Shown here: piece by piece, positions 17,278-27,257 of the stretch
Layout of the letters: each line of letters opens with the position of its first letter
Numbering within the stretch: position 1 is the first letter of the stretch
Source: a virus
DNA: 64,000 nucleotides
Direction: 5' to 3' (one strand)
IMG/VR virus record: IMGVR_UViG_3300038429_000587
Coordinates: 1-64,000 of that record
Translations under genes and position numbers: made by a program
The notes under the pieces: generated by a model
What the model was told of the DNA's origin: nothing
The model's database searches: none
Seen by the model: the letters and a program-made list of their open reading frames with translations, nothing else

Positions 17278-17649
17278 ATGGCTACTACATATTGTGCGAA
17301 CCCGGATTGCCGATGGGCGAAGGAACGTAAGGGCGGCAAGTTCCATTTCCGCGACGGGAAGTGGTATTGCGAGGACTGCGTTCATTTGCAGTATCAGCTG
17401 AATCCAGGGAGAAATCTTTGGGACTTCGAGACGTCCCACCTTAGCAGCGATCCCAGCAAGGGGCCGGTGCATGTGAAGAGTTTGCAGCATCTGCGGCAGC
17501 TCGAAAAAGAGCATGGCGTCGTTTCCGTCGCGGCGAATTACGACAGCAGCGCTTTCGAGCGCCGACCGGAACCGGTTTCGCAACGACCGGCATATGTCGA
17601 AAGAGCCCTGCGGGCTGCAGCGGAATTGAGATCGGACGGCAGGTCTTAA
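17278..17649 (+). CDS. Zinc-binding hypothetical protein
   Basis: A 123-residue protein. The N-terminus has CANPDCRW and then WYCEDC, two CxxxxC/CxxC pairs suggesting a zinc ribbon. The C-terminal half is helical and charged. No function is known. Confidence 0.5.
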   Translation: MATTYCANPDCRWAKERKGGKFHFRDGKWYCEDCVHLQYQLNPGRNLWDFETSHLSSDPSKGPVHVKSLQHLRQLEKEHGVVSVAANYDSSAFERRPEPVSQRPAYVERALRAAAELRSDGRS

Positions 17650-17660
17650 GAGGAGAAGTT

Positions 17661-17939
17661 ATGGCTAAGAAGAACGATCAATCGGGGATTCCCAGTCAGG
17701 AAGTTTGCCCACAGGTAGAGCGCTATCCCGGTTCGGATGTGATCGGCATGGAATATACGACAGCAAGGCCGATGTCGTTCGAGACCGGAGCCGATCCCCA
17801 GGTGTATCTGCCAGGGAAACCGAGCACGTATTTCTGCCGGGAGACGATGAACTACAAATCGACCACAGACGGCAAACGTCCCGTGGATCAAATTTCGGTC
17901 CTCGAATTCATCGGCAGGAGGCTATCCGGTGGCGAATAG
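17661..17939 (+). CDS. Small hypothetical protein
   Basis: A 92-residue protein (MAKKNDQSGIPSQEVCPQ...) with an AGAGGAG site. No domain is recognised. It overlaps the next start by 11 bases in the tail operon. Confidence 0.45.
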   Translation: MAKKNDQSGIPSQEVCPQVERYPGSDVIGMEYTTARPMSFETGADPQVYLPGKPSTYFCRETMNYKSTTDGKRPVDQISVLEFIGRRLSGGE

Positions 17940-18513
17940 GGCTTTCAAGTATTTCACAATCCAATCCGGAGGCACGCCGCAGCCGGTAGTCGGAACCTAT
18001 CTGACGGCGGCGGTGACGGCGAATGCCGCTGCGCACGCAATGAGATGGGATCAGAACATCAACAACCCGGTGATCTTGACCGTGGCCGACAGCAGCATGT
18101 TTGTGCGCAGCGACTATGTGAATGTCGTCGATCCTTCCACATATGTTACCGAGCGCGGCATGGTGGCAGAGGTTACAGACAGCACGCACATCAAGGTGAC
18201 CGGCATCTTGAAGGCACACCCAGGCGGAGCCTACGGCACGGGAGCTTGGGTGGCCCTGGGAGCCTTTGCGCAGAGTCTTTACATCCAAGGGAAGCCAGGA
18301 AATACCGGCCTGCTTTACATCGGCACTACGCCCCAAATGGTGACCGCTACCGGGGTAGGAACGATTGTCCTTATCGGATTTACGGTCTCCGGAGTGCAGC
18401 CCTACGAATTTTCAACCTCAAGGCAGGGATTAGCGAACGAAGAAACTCTTAGCCAGTATTGGATCGACGGGACGACAGGCGATGGGTATTTGCCTTCTAT
18501 CGGAGTGATCTAG
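17929..18513 (+). CDS. Hypothetical virion-region protein
   Basis: A 194-residue protein beginning at GTG (MANRAFKYFTIQSGG...). Strand-rich, with Thr/Val/Gly repeats similar in style to other virion proteins here. The alternative is a later start, but GGAGG lies upstream of the GTG. Role unknown. Confidence 0.5.
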   Translation: MANRAFKYFTIQSGGTPQPVVGTYLTAAVTANAAAHAMRWDQNINNPVILTVADSSMFVRSDYVNVVDPSTYVTERGMVAEVTDSTHIKVTGILKAHPGGAYGTGAWVALGAFAQSLYIQGKPGNTGLLYIGTTPQMVTATGVGTIVLIGFTVSGVQPYEFSTSRQGLANEETLSQYWIDGTTGDGYLPSIGVI

Positions 18514-18515
18514 TC

Positions 18516-19922
18516 ATGAAACGTCTTATCTTTCTCCTTATGTTTTGTCTCCCCTTGTTCGCACAGACAGGGACAGGAGGAGGCAGCGGTGGAACGGGGA
18601 CAGTAACATCGGTCAGTTTTCCGACGACGCCGTCGTGGTTATCGGCCAGCGTCGCGACGGCAAACACAACCCCCGCGATCAGTCTTACGGCGGCATCCGG
18701 GTTGACGGCGAATCAGATATTGGCGACGCCGAATGGAAGCACGGGAGCCGTGTCGCCACGCAGCCTGACGCTGCCGGATCTGCCGAGCTTTTTCCCTCTC
18801 ACGATGTTTTATTGCGACGTCAATCGTACCGACAGTTACACTCCGGACGGATCAATCGATAAACCGTATAAAACCTTTGGAGCCGCGCAGGTAGAGATCG
18901 CCGCTTTGGTAGCTGCCGGAGGAACCGGGCCTTATGGGATCTGGATGAATCCTGGGGCCTATACGGAATCCGGAGCAGTTTCCCAGGCTGCCGTGCCGGT
19001 CGTCATCTACGGAAATTCATCCACGCTTACGGCGACGGGCGGAGTCACAGTGAACGGTCCTACCGTCGTTTACGATCTCAATACTGTCGGCGCTGTTACC
19101 TATGCGTACACGGGGACAACCCGTAGCGAGAGACACGGCGGCTCCTATAGCGGCGGCAATGTTATCGTCAGTGGATTTGTCCATTGGTATGGAGTCCAGG
19201 CTAGCGGCACAGGCGGATACACTGTAACCGTAAACGGAACATTAGCAGGAGACTTTACTACTGGGGGAATGCAGTTTCGAAGCGGCGGAAGTTCGGCGCT
19301 GATCGCTTTGAACAATAGCAACTTACAGAAAGCTTCCGGCTATAACTTCGACATGACGAATGGCGGGATGCTGGCTCTGAATGGCGGATATCTGACGACG
19401 GTTGGCTCACCGAACATCTACCTTCCGACCGCGAACACAGTTGGCACATCGCATGCAATCCAAGGTCTTATCTTTGTCTCCGGAAGCGGAGTGAGTTGCA
19501 ACGGCGCCACTGTTTATGCGGCATGGGATAACTTGTCGAGCGCCCCGACAACAGCTTCTTGTCCGGCATTTTATGCCTTTTATTCTCCGAAGAGCGTAAT
19601 TGCACAGGCATGGGCTTCGCTCACCGCGCAATCGTCCAGCATTTCGGCGACGACAATCTTCACAGCTCCGGTTACAGGGTTTTACCGGATCAATGGCGCC
19701 ATTAAGACAACGACTGCCGGATCAGCCGGAACGGTAACCGTGACCGTAAGCGGGGGAGCTGCAAGTCAGACTATCGACTTAACATCTCTGGGCAGCGCTG
19801 CTTCCTCCATGGGCGATATCTATCTTGCCGCAGCCGGAACGGCGACCTTAGCAACGACCGTCACTTCCAATACCGGGGGCGTGTACCGAGTCGATTACGC
19901 CATCGAACGTTTAGGCCAGTAG
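18516..19922 (+). CDS. Tail-spike-like protein with a signal peptide
   Basis: A 468-residue protein. The first 17 residues (MKRLIFLLMFCLPLFAQ) form a typical signal peptide, unusual for a virion part. A Gly/Thr linker follows, and then a DSYTPDGSIDKPYKT motif (about residues 104-118) found at the start of parallel beta-helix proteins. The rest is strand-rich. It may be a receptor-binding spike, or an exported protein that alters the host surface. Confidence 0.55.
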   Translation: MKRLIFLLMFCLPLFAQTGTGGGSGGTGTVTSVSFPTTPSWLSASVATANTTPAISLTAASGLTANQILATPNGSTGAVSPRSLTLPDLPSFFPLTMFYCDVNRTDSYTPDGSIDKPYKTFGAAQVEIAALVAAGGTGPYGIWMNPGAYTESGAVSQAAVPVVIYGNSSTLTATGGVTVNGPTVVYDLNTVGAVTYAYTGTTRSERHGGSYSGGNVIVSGFVHWYGVQASGTGGYTVTVNGTLAGDFTTGGMQFRSGGSSALIALNNSNLQKASGYNFDMTNGGMLALNGGYLTTVGSPNIYLPTANTVGTSHAIQGLIFVSGSGVSCNGATVYAAWDNLSSAPTTASCPAFYAFYSPKSVIAQAWASLTAQSSSISATTIFTAPVTGFYRINGAIKTTTAGSAGTVTVTVSGGAASQTIDLTSLGSAASSMGDIYLAAAGTATLATTVTSNTGGVYRVDYAIERLGQ

Positions 19923-19934
19923 GAACGTCGAGAG

Positions 19935-20603
19935 ATGACGACCATCGGCACACTGGCGAACCACACTCTGCAGCGCCTGCAGGAAGATCCGAATGCTCCA
20001 GTCTTTTGGACAGAGCAGGAAGTCTACGACGCCATTGCGGAGGCGATGAACGAGGCCTCGCTGATCACCGGCGTCGTCGAAGTTGCGCAGACAACGCCGG
20101 TTACGCTGCCTACCGGCACGAATTTTGTCGCTATGCCCGCGAATGCGGTTTGTCTGCTGCGGGTTCTCGGACCCAACATGATCCGCAAAACGGAGATGTT
20201 CACGCTGGACCAGATCAATCGTTCCTGGGAAAACGATACGGGCACGCAGATCTCGGCTTGGTTTCCGGTCGGCGTCACGCAGTTCGGCATCTATCCGCAG
20301 CTTAGCGTCGAGCAACAGGTGTTAATCACTTATCTCGGCTATCCGGTGACGGTCGCTCCTCCATATACCGGCACGGAGACCGTGCCCTTTCAGGAGGAGT
20401 TTGTCGACGCTCTCGAACAGTATGCGGCGCATGTCTTGCGTTTGAAAGAGGCAGGGAACGACTTCTCCTTATCGCAAACGCAGTATCAGCAGTATCTGGG
20501 CACGATGAAGGCGTTATCGACCTTCCAGGCCCGGCACGACTCGATTGTGTTCACGCGGTCGGTTGGCGCTCCGGTGCGTATCCAGAAGATCGAGGTGCGC
20601 TGA
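19935..20603 (+). CDS. Head-tail adaptor-like protein 1
   Basis: A 222-residue protein. It starts MTTIGTLANHTLQRLQED, followed by FWTEQEVYDAIAEAMNEAS and a middle strand region, the layout of podovirus adaptor proteins that join portal to tail. Overlaps the next gene by one base (TGATG-type coupling). The assignment is by pattern and position. Confidence 0.6.
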   Translation: MTTIGTLANHTLQRLQEDPNAPVFWTEQEVYDAIAEAMNEASLITGVVEVAQTTPVTLPTGTNFVAMPANAVCLLRVLGPNMIRKTEMFTLDQINRSWENDTGTQISAWFPVGVTQFGIYPQLSVEQQVLITYLGYPVTVAPPYTGTETVPFQEEFVDALEQYAAHVLRLKEAGNDFSLSQTQYQQYLGTMKALSTFQARHDSIVFTRSVGAPVRIQKIEVR

Positions 20604-21520
20604 TGGGATACAGGATCGTCAACGATGTGCTGAACGAGATCAGCTCCGTGCTGGTGGAGCCGGTGGTCAATACGACTCTGGGCACGGCGGTTATCGCCGG
20701 TTCGCAGACCGTGACTCCTGGAAGCATGAGTTCGATTTATGTCGCGGCCATGTTGATTGTCGGCAGCGGCGTCACGCAGGAAGTCGTTACCGTGACGGCC
20801 GTTACCCCAACGACGTTTACGGCTACGTTTGTCTTTGCGCATGCTTCGACAGAGGCCGTGGCTGGCGCAACATTCCCGGTGGGAGAAACGCTGAATCCGT
20901 TTTTCACGCAGCAGGAAATGCTGAATTATATGGATCATGCGCAGCACGATTACCTGATTCGTGTGCCTTTCTGCATCAAGGTGGCGACGGCCAGTTTTAC
21001 GCCAACGCAGCGGATCAACAGCATCCCCGGCGATTGTCTGCAGATCGAGCGGATCAGCGTCAACGGCAAAGCGTTACGGGAGCAAGGGCAGGCCAGTCTG
21101 GATTTATTGAATCCGGCCTGGCAGCAGGCGATTCCGAGTCTGCCGACGACATGGTTCGAAGACCGTGTGAACTTCATGACGTATGGGGTGCAGCCGGTTC
21201 CGCTGAATGCCTTCACGGCGGAACTGATCTATGCGCAGCATGAATTTAACGCCTTGGTTCTAAACAGCAGCTTTCTGTTGCCAGACCCATTCCTGACTTA
21301 CGTGAAGTACAACGTGCTGGCGCAGTGCTTCGCCAAGGACGGAGAGATGCGCGACCCGGCGCGGGCAGATTATTGCCAGCGGCGCTACGAAACGGGAGTG
21401 CAGGTCGGATTGCAGTTCTACGACAACATGAAGGCGCAGCAGGTTACGCAGCAGAACAGAGCAACGGCAGCGCCAACAGCATCGTCAACGGCAGGGCCGA
21501 CAGCAAACACGAACGCATAA
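20603..21520 (+). CDS. Head-tail adaptor-like protein 2
   Basis: A 305-residue protein (MGYRIVNDVLNEISSVLVEP...) that shares with the previous one the order of N-terminal helix, strand insertion and a FFTQQEMLNYMDHAQHD segment. Probably a second adaptor or stopper paralogue. The C-terminus is Ala/Thr-rich. No enzymatic motif is seen. Confidence 0.55.
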   Translation: MGYRIVNDVLNEISSVLVEPVVNTTLGTAVIAGSQTVTPGSMSSIYVAAMLIVGSGVTQEVVTVTAVTPTTFTATFVFAHASTEAVAGATFPVGETLNPFFTQQEMLNYMDHAQHDYLIRVPFCIKVATASFTPTQRINSIPGDCLQIERISVNGKALREQGQASLDLLNPAWQQAIPSLPTTWFEDRVNFMTYGVQPVPLNAFTAELIYAQHEFNALVLNSSFLLPDPFLTYVKYNVLAQCFAKDGEMRDPARADYCQRRYETGVQVGLQFYDNMKAQQVTQQNRATAAPTASSTAGPTANTNA

Positions 21521-21523
21521 CTT

Positions 21524-24500
21524 ATGGCCGAATCTTATTACCAGACATATCCGGCGATCCTCCAGTCCAAGGGCATCGCGGCGCGCTATGCGGACGACAC
21601 GCTGCCTTCCGGCACGTATCTCGACATGGACAATGTCGAGGAAGCGACCGAGAATGCCATGGTTTCGCGTCTGGGTTCGATCATCCTCAATCGCACCGGC
21701 ACGACCATCAATCCGCTTTCGGGGAGCATTCATTCCCTGGCTTCGCTGTTCGGGTACAGTTCCTCGGCGTGGAGGTACGCCGGAGCCGGATCGATCCTCT
21801 ATCGCAAAACCGGCGCGACGCAGGGCGCCTACTCCGCCTTTTTCAATGGGATGGGAGGAAGCGCCTGGACGGCGGTCGTCTATCGCCCGACATTGTCCAG
21901 CTATCCCTACATCTTCTTTGCCGATAGCGCGGTAATGCTGAAGGACAACGGGAGTTTCAGCATTCCCCAGAAGTGGGGGATCTACCAGCCTGGAGTGCCG
22001 GTGCAAGTGCAGGTGCTGGCTCCGGAGCTGGAAATCATCGACGAGTTTCATGGGACCAGCTACACCTTCTCCAACTACACATCGCCGTCGACAATCACCC
22101 GGACAGCAGAGACGACCACGGCGGCGATCACCAGCACCGGACTGCAGAAGGTAAACGTATCGTCGATCCTCGATATTCAGCAATACCAGATGCTGTATGT
22201 CAATTACGGCGGCGCAGATCAGGAATATATCCAGGTCCTGGATGTCAAGCTTACTTACATTGTCGCGGTCTTCACCAAGACTCATGCGACAGGGGCGACG
22301 TTGACGGAATTTGCGTTATCCGGATCGGTTGCTTCGAGCACGGTAGCCAGCATTCAAACGACCATCAGCGGATTTTTCGATACCTTTTCGAACGGAACCG
22401 CCGCCGATCCGGAGGACTACGTCGCGGTATGGATCAACGTCAGCGACCCGAATAACATCTCCGAGATACGGGTGATGTTCGATGTGAGCGACGGCACCTT
22501 CACGAGCAGCTATTTTTACAAGGTGGTCTCGCCATCCGTTTACCAGAATAATGTATCCGATGTTGTTACATCGACGCAGGCCCTGTATCAAGAGGTCTTT
22601 GCCACGGCGATTGGGGCCTTCGAGTCCGGAGTGGTGCAATCTATCTCCCTTTCGACCGGCGAGAACACCTGGAGTCCCGTGCTGATCAAGCTCTCCAACT
22701 TCTTCGCAGTCGGGAATGCGGGCGTGTATAACGTCGGCTATCAATTCAAGAACGCCAACGCCTGGAAGATCCAGGTCACCACCAACGAAAACGGCTCCTG
22801 CACAACTCAGGTAAGCGATCTATTGTTCTTTGGCGGTTACGGTCCGGATAGCTTTGGCGGCACCAGTTATAACTGGCTCTACACCTTCTATAACTCGACC
22901 ACCGGCGCCGAGAGCAATCCTTGCATGTTGATGTCGAATGTCGATCCGCCTCTGACGACGACATGGGTGATTCCGCGCAGGCAACCGGTGCAATTGACGT
23001 TAACCTCATCGGTCGATGCTCAGGTGGACAAGATCCGCATTTACCGGCAGGGCGGCACGCTCAGCAACTTCCTGCGCGTCGATACGATCAGCAATTCGAC
23101 GACAACCTATATCGACATCGCAGAAGATGCCGAAATCGAATCGAGCACGCCGGTTGTCCTGACAAACGATGTGCCGGTCACTTCGACTTTGCCTGTGCCG
23201 ATCAATACAACGTTGACGGCCAGTCTGACTCCGGCGTATCCCGGACAGTCGATGATCGTCCCGGTGGCCTCGACGACGAACATCTCAGTCCATCAACAGG
23301 TAACGATTGGAAGCATCAGCGATAAATATCGCGAGATCGTCATTGTGCTTTCCGTTGCTACAAATTCTTTTCAGGCGTTCATTCAGAATGCACATCAGTC
23401 CGGAGATCCGGTTGCGGCAGAATCCGTTTACGGGCAACCGTGCAACATCGCGCAGATCGCCTATAACTCCGTCTGGCTGGCGGGAGATCCCAACAATCCG
23501 CATTATCTCTACTATTCGACGCGATATAGTCCTGAGGCCTTCGGATCTCCGAACTATGTCGAGGTGGGGACGCCGGACGATCCGATCACAGCCATCGTGC
23601 CTTTCCAGGGATCGCTCTATGTGGCGACCAGGGACCATTGGTACACGATTGCTCCCGGCAATCAGGAAGGCTCGACGCCGACCGTCTATCCGACCAGCGC
23701 GGTGCATGGCGTGCTTTCTGCTCAGGCCTGGGTCGCAACGGAGAGCGAGATCTGGCATCAGGCCGTAGACGGCATTCGCAGCTTCTCGGGCGGCGCGTCC
23801 AACTATCGGACTCAGGATATCGAATTTCTTTTTCAGGGGAATGGCTCGACGCCGATTGTCGAGGCGAATCCGGCCTTTTTGAGTTCGACGGTGATGACGT
23901 ATTGGAACAACATCGTCTTCCTTTCCTACATCGGCAACGACGAAGGCCGTCATCGGCTGATGTACCACACGATTTACAAGCGCTGGCGCAACGACGACAT
24001 CCCCGCGACGGCGATGTTCCTGGAGCCGGACACGAACGACCTGCTCTATGGGGATGCGAACGGACTTATCCATCAGGACCGCATCGGGACCTATGACGAG
24101 GGCAATAGCAGCGGGACGCTGGCCACCGTTCCGATTGCGATGAATTTGGAAACCGCGTACCTGGACCAGGGGAAGCCGAAGATCCAGAAGAACTATAACG
24201 AACTTACGTTGGACGCCAATACCAATGGCCAGAATCTCACTGTCGGACTGCTCTTCAACGATGGCGAGATCACCATCCCCAATGTAGGAACGTTGAATAC
24301 CAGCACGCGGCAAAAGGTCAATTTCAATATCAATTCGGGAGACGGGCAACAGGCCTATCGCGTCGCGCTGCAAGTAACAGGAAGCGTTACGCAGCAGGCG
24401 ATCCTGTATCAAGCAGCGATTCGCGGCGTGGAGCTGGCAGAAACGAGGCAGTCTTTCGACACCTACTGGCTGAAGTTCGGAACCGATGAATCGAAGCTCT

Positions 24501-24769
24501 GCAAACAGATTTACATCGAATGGAATTCGACGGCGATCCTGAGCGCCGTGGTCTTTTACGACCAGAGCACAACGCCGCTGTTTACCTTCTCGCTGCCCGC
24601 ATCGAGTCTTCGCGTGTCGCAATGGGTACGCTTCCCGGCGATCAAGTTCCGGCTGCTACGAATGGTGCTAACGAGCACGGCCGACTTCCAGTTATGGACG
24701 GATTCGAAGTTCGAGGTGAAGCCGGTGTGCGCCGCCAAGGGGTATCAGGTGTTTCCGATGGTTCCTTGA
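21524..24769 (+). CDS. Large tail protein, nozzle candidate
   Basis: A 1081-residue strand-rich protein without signal peptide. N-terminal YYQTYPAILQSKGIAARYAD, repeated Thr/Ser-rich blocks, and a late WVATESEIWHQAVDGIRSF segment suggest beta-propeller or sandwich folds as in podovirus tail nozzle proteins. Its size and place after the adaptor genes support this. No hydrolase motif is recognised. Confidence 0.55.
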   Translation: MAESYYQTYPAILQSKGIAARYADDTLPSGTYLDMDNVEEATENAMVSRLGSIILNRTGTTINPLSGSIHSLASLFGYSSSAWRYAGAGSILYRKTGATQGAYSAFFNGMGGSAWTAVVYRPTLSSYPYIFFADSAVMLKDNGSFSIPQKWGIYQPGVPVQVQVLAPELEIIDEFHGTSYTFSNYTSPSTITRTAETTTAAITSTGLQKVNVSSILDIQQYQMLYVNYGGADQEYIQVLDVKLTYIVAVFTKTHATGATLTEFALSGSVASSTVASIQTTISGFFDTFSNGTAADPEDYVAVWINVSDPNNISEIRVMFDVSDGTFTSSYFYKVVSPSVYQNNVSDVVTSTQALYQEVFATAIGAFESGVVQSISLSTGENTWSPVLIKLSNFFAVGNAGVYNVGYQFKNANAWKIQVTTNENGSCTTQVSDLLFFGGYGPDSFGGTSYNWLYTFYNSTTGAESNPCMLMSNVDPPLTTTWVIPRRQPVQLTLTSSVDAQVDKIRIYRQGGTLSNFLRVDTISNSTTTYIDIAEDAEIESSTPVVLTNDVPVTSTLPVPINTTLTASLTPAYPGQSMIVPVASTTNISVHQQVTIGSISDKYREIVIVLSVATNSFQAFIQNAHQSGDPVAAESVYGQPCNIAQIAYNSVWLAGDPNNPHYLYYSTRYSPEAFGSPNYVEVGTPDDPITAIVPFQGSLYVATRDHWYTIAPGNQEGSTPTVYPTSAVHGVLSAQAWVATESEIWHQAVDGIRSFSGGASNYRTQDIEFLFQGNGSTPIVEANPAFLSSTVMTYWNNIVFLSYIGNDEGRHRLMYHTIYKRWRNDDIPATAMFLEPDTNDLLYGDANGLIHQDRIGTYDEGNSSGTLATVPIAMNLETAYLDQGKPKIQKNYNELTLDANTNGQNLTVGLLFNDGEITIPNVGTLNTSTRQKVNFNINSGDGQQAYRVALQVTGSVTQQAILYQAAIRGVELAETRQSFDTYWLKFGTDESKLCKQIYIEWNSTAILSAVVFYDQSTTPLFTFSLPASSLRVSQWVRFPAIKFRLLRMVLTSTADFQLWTDSKFEVKPVCAAKGYQVFPMVP

Positions 24770-24846
24770 TGGCGGCGCAGCGACGCTTCGCGTCCTAGCT
24801 AAAAGAAGCAAACGGCAGCGAGGGCTTCGCCCTCCAAGCGAAAGGC
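24768..24846 (+). repeat. Dispersed hairpin repeat cluster 6
   Basis: Two hairpins (GACGCTTCGCGTC and GAGGGCTTCGCCCTC) in the AGCGA...AGC frame, linked by an AAAAGAAG spacer. The second is identical in core to one in clusters 1, 3 and 8. Confidence 0.75.
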
Positions 24847-24854
24847 AGATGTTT

Positions 24855-25202
24855 ATGGATACTGGGATTACTCCGCTTACGCCGGAGCAAGAAGCCGAGC
24901 AGGAGTTGGAGACTCGACGGGAAGGGTATGTCCATCGCGTTCTGGTGGCCTTCGATCAGTTTGCGAACGTGGTCCTTGGCGGGGAACCGGATGAGACTAT
25001 TTCGAGCCGGTCTGCCAGAGCCGCTACAGAAGGCAAGTGGTGGGGCATCCTGATGTCCAAGTTCCTCGATCTGTTTCAGCGCGATCATGGAGCGGACGCG
25101 GAGGCTGGGGACTTGGAGCGAGCGAAAGAGGTAGAGTCTTTGGAGGAAGATTCGGGGACTTTGCCGAAGGAGAAAGCGGGGCCGCACGATGGCTCAAATT
25201 AA
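24855..25202 (+). CDS. Conserved phage protein of unknown function
   Basis: A 115-residue protein. The segment FDQFANVVLGGEPDETISSR, followed by WWGILMSKFLDLFQRDHG, matches a widespread phage family of unknown role often found near lysis or tail genes, sometimes wrongly labelled helicase. The ATG at 24855 is preferred because AAAGG lies nine bases upstream; another ATG at 24849 is too close. It overlaps the next gene by 14 bases. Confidence 0.6.
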   Translation: MDTGITPLTPEQEAEQELETRREGYVHRVLVAFDQFANVVLGGEPDETISSRSARAATEGKWWGILMSKFLDLFQRDHGADAEAGDLERAKEVESLEEDSGTLPKEKAGPHDGSN

Positions 25203-26124
25203 CCAGATTCAGCGACGGAATTTTCCCGATATGGGGACGGAGTTCAACCAGCACTACCAGCAAATGGTGGATACGGTGAACAGTCTCACTGGATACAACG
25301 GCTCTATCCAGTTGAAGAACCATATCGATATGGGAGGGAACCGGGTCACCAATGTCGGTTCGGCCGTGACCGGCTCCGATGTGCTTACGCAGACAGTGGG
25401 CAATAACTCCTATAGCGCCTCGGCATTACGACCGCAGCTGGAGGCGAATGGATCGAATCCCCTGCAGACGACGCGACGGCTCAACGATCAGAATCAGCAG
25501 GAGCTATATTCGAGCTTTCTGAACTCGACTTACTCGACCGTTCCCAACGCAAATACTTCGCAGGTATTCTTCACAAACGTCGACAGCACTCATACGCAGA
25601 TTACTGTTCCGGCGATGAAGCTCTCTTTCGCCGACAGTTCCTACGTTACAACGTCGGCGAGGACAGATACGGTAAGCAATCCTACAACGATTACTATCTC
25701 TACGGCTAGCAGCACAGGCAATACGGTTACGATTGTCACATTGACAGCCCATGGACTTAGCGCTGGCAGCGTAGTGTATATTGCCGGAGTGAGCAATGGA
25801 GTCTTTAACGGCACCTGGGTTGTCACAGGCGTTAGCGACGCGTTCACATTTACATTCACGGCTTCCTTGGGCACGCAAACCGGCACAGGCGGGACGATTA
25901 CGACAGGAAAGGTCTATTATTACTACGCCTCGCGCTATAGCACTGTCTTAACTCCGGTCGGAGGGTTCACTGGAGATACGGCCGCCAATCGTCTCAACGC
26001 CGCTAAGGACGGCAGCCAGATCGTGGTTGTGGCTACAATCACGCAAAGCGGAGGGCAGGTTTCGAATTCCGGTGGCGGAGGGTCACCGATTTCCGGATCT
26101 GTCACCGCTGGCACGTTTTTTTAG
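25189..26124 (+). CDS. Tail fibre-like protein
   Basis: A 311-residue protein. The motif LKNHIDMGGNRVTNVG near residue 44 is typical of the shaft start in phage fibres. A Thr/Val-rich Ig-like insert lies at about residues 165-235. The Gly/Ser tail ends in a short hydrophobic piece. No receptor domain is identifiable. It ends at a hairpin cluster and the first CRISPR array. Confidence 0.6.
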   Translation: MAQINQIQRRNFPDMGTEFNQHYQQMVDTVNSLTGYNGSIQLKNHIDMGGNRVTNVGSAVTGSDVLTQTVGNNSYSASALRPQLEANGSNPLQTTRRLNDQNQQELYSSFLNSTYSTVPNANTSQVFFTNVDSTHTQITVPAMKLSFADSSYVTTSARTDTVSNPTTITISTASSTGNTVTIVTLTAHGLSAGSVVYIAGVSNGVFNGTWVVTGVSDAFTFTFTASLGTQTGTGGTITTGKVYYYYASRYSTVLTPVGGFTGDTAANRLNAAKDGSQIVVVATITQSGGQVSNSGGGGSPISGSVTAGTFF

Positions 26125-26212
26125 CGGCGGCAAAGCCACCGCAGCTGGAAGGTAGCGACGCTTCGCGTCCTAGCTAAAAGCAGCGACGCCTGCGGCGTCC
26201 GAGCTAAAAGAA
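26125..26212 (+). repeat. Dispersed hairpin repeat cluster 7
   Basis: Three hairpins in the AGCGA...AGC frame (GGCGGCAAAGCCACC is imperfect, GACGCTTCGCGTC and GACGCCTGCGGCGTC are good). It directly precedes the leftward CRISPR array A. Confidence 0.7.
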
Positions 26213-26221
26213 GATATTTCG

Positions 26222-26873
26222 CTAGTCTGCAAACTGAAGTGGCTGCGCGAAAACGGTGGCATCCTGTAGCCCTGCCTGTCTTCTCGGTTGCAACTCTGCT
26301 GTTTCTTATCTACAGCATTTTATTCCTCATACCTGCAACGGCATTATCGTCACAACTTATCGTAGCCTGCAATAATTATTTTTCTTCTCCAACCTGCAAC
26401 AAGTAATCAGTTCGCGTAATCCCGCATAACCTGCAATCTAGAAATACTTTTTGGGTTTCTCGCTAGTCTGCAACGTTCACCGCAATTCGCTTTAAATTGG
26501 CCAATCACGTTGCAACAAACCCATCGTCTCTCGCTAGTCTGCAATCCCGGAGGCGGAGATTGTCGCAGGACCGCCAGCGTTGCAACAAACCCATCGTCTC
26601 TCGCTAGTCTGCAACGCAAACGTGCGTGGATCGTTACGCAACCATCGGTCGCAACAAACCCATCGTCTCTCGCTAGTCTGCAACTTAGGCGTGTCCACAA
26701 CTTTACCTGCAACGTCGATAAGTCCTACCGCATATCCTGCAATCCTGCATCCTTGACTTCTAGAGTACGCTCCCCTGCAACTTCTCTATGTTTCAATACT
26801 TTCAAGGTACGTTCGCCTGCAACACACATTGAGCACCTATTCCCAACAGCTTACACATCGGCTTTCCTGCAAC
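26222..26873 (-). CRISPR. CRISPR array A (leftward), three full repeats amid minimal units
   Basis: Full 37-nt repeats lie at 26509-26545, 26579-26615 and 26648-26684 (minus-strand sense, beginning GTTGCAGACTAGCGAGAGA), identical or nearly so to repeats of array B. Spacers between them are 32-33 nt. On both sides are about eleven units that keep only GTTGCAG or GTTGCAGG (plus-strand CTGCAAC at 26333, 26394, 26468, 26707, 26775, 26817 and 26867; CTGCAAT at 26367, 26431 and 26737; CTGCAAA at 26227), plus one 32-nt type-B repeat at 26263-26294. Spacer-like gaps are 19-43 nt. The spacer 26546-26578 is an exact self-match to 29079-29111. Confidence 0.9.
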
Positions 26874-26987
26874 TGGTAAAGAAGATACATTTGCTTACAC
26901 GATACCATTTCCCGCTTGCAGCTGGAAGCGGTTTCGTTTAAACAGGAAGTGCGCGTCTTCACCCCTCCTTTTTCGGGAGGGTGTGTC

Positions 26988-27257
26988 GTGTTCAAAGTAA
27001 TCTGCAAGGAAGCCAAGCAAAATTCCAAGACCGGATTTATCGAAATCACTGTTCATGCCGTGAAGCAGGACGCCGACGGGGTTAACATCGTGGGGCCGGA
27101 GCGAACCTATGGGATCGAAGTCGACTCGCTCACACATCTTCATGGCGGGGACATCGACAAGTGGCTCGAATCGGTCAAAACCGAACATCAGAATTGGGCT
27201 GGGATGCACGACGATCTGACGCCTGTACTTCATCGGCTCAAAGGGAAAGCTCTATGA
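26988..27257 (+). CDS. Hypothetical protein
   Basis: An 89-residue protein from a GTG at 26988. GGGAGGGTG upstream serves as ribosome site and is partly paired in a hairpin with CACCCCTCC at 26960-26968. The protein (VFKVICKEAKQNSKTG...) has no known motif. Its stop overlaps the ATG of the next gene, indicating coupling. Confidence 0.5.
   Translation: MFKVICKEAKQNSKTGFIEITVHAVKQDADGVNIVGPERTYGIEVDSLTHLHGGDIDKWLESVKTEHQNWAGMHDDLTPVLHRLKGKAL

Noticed and set aside
26510-26941. Open frame through array A with repeated ATNPSSLASLQ peptide
   Set aside because: The repeated peptide is only the translated CRISPR repeat; no ribosome site.
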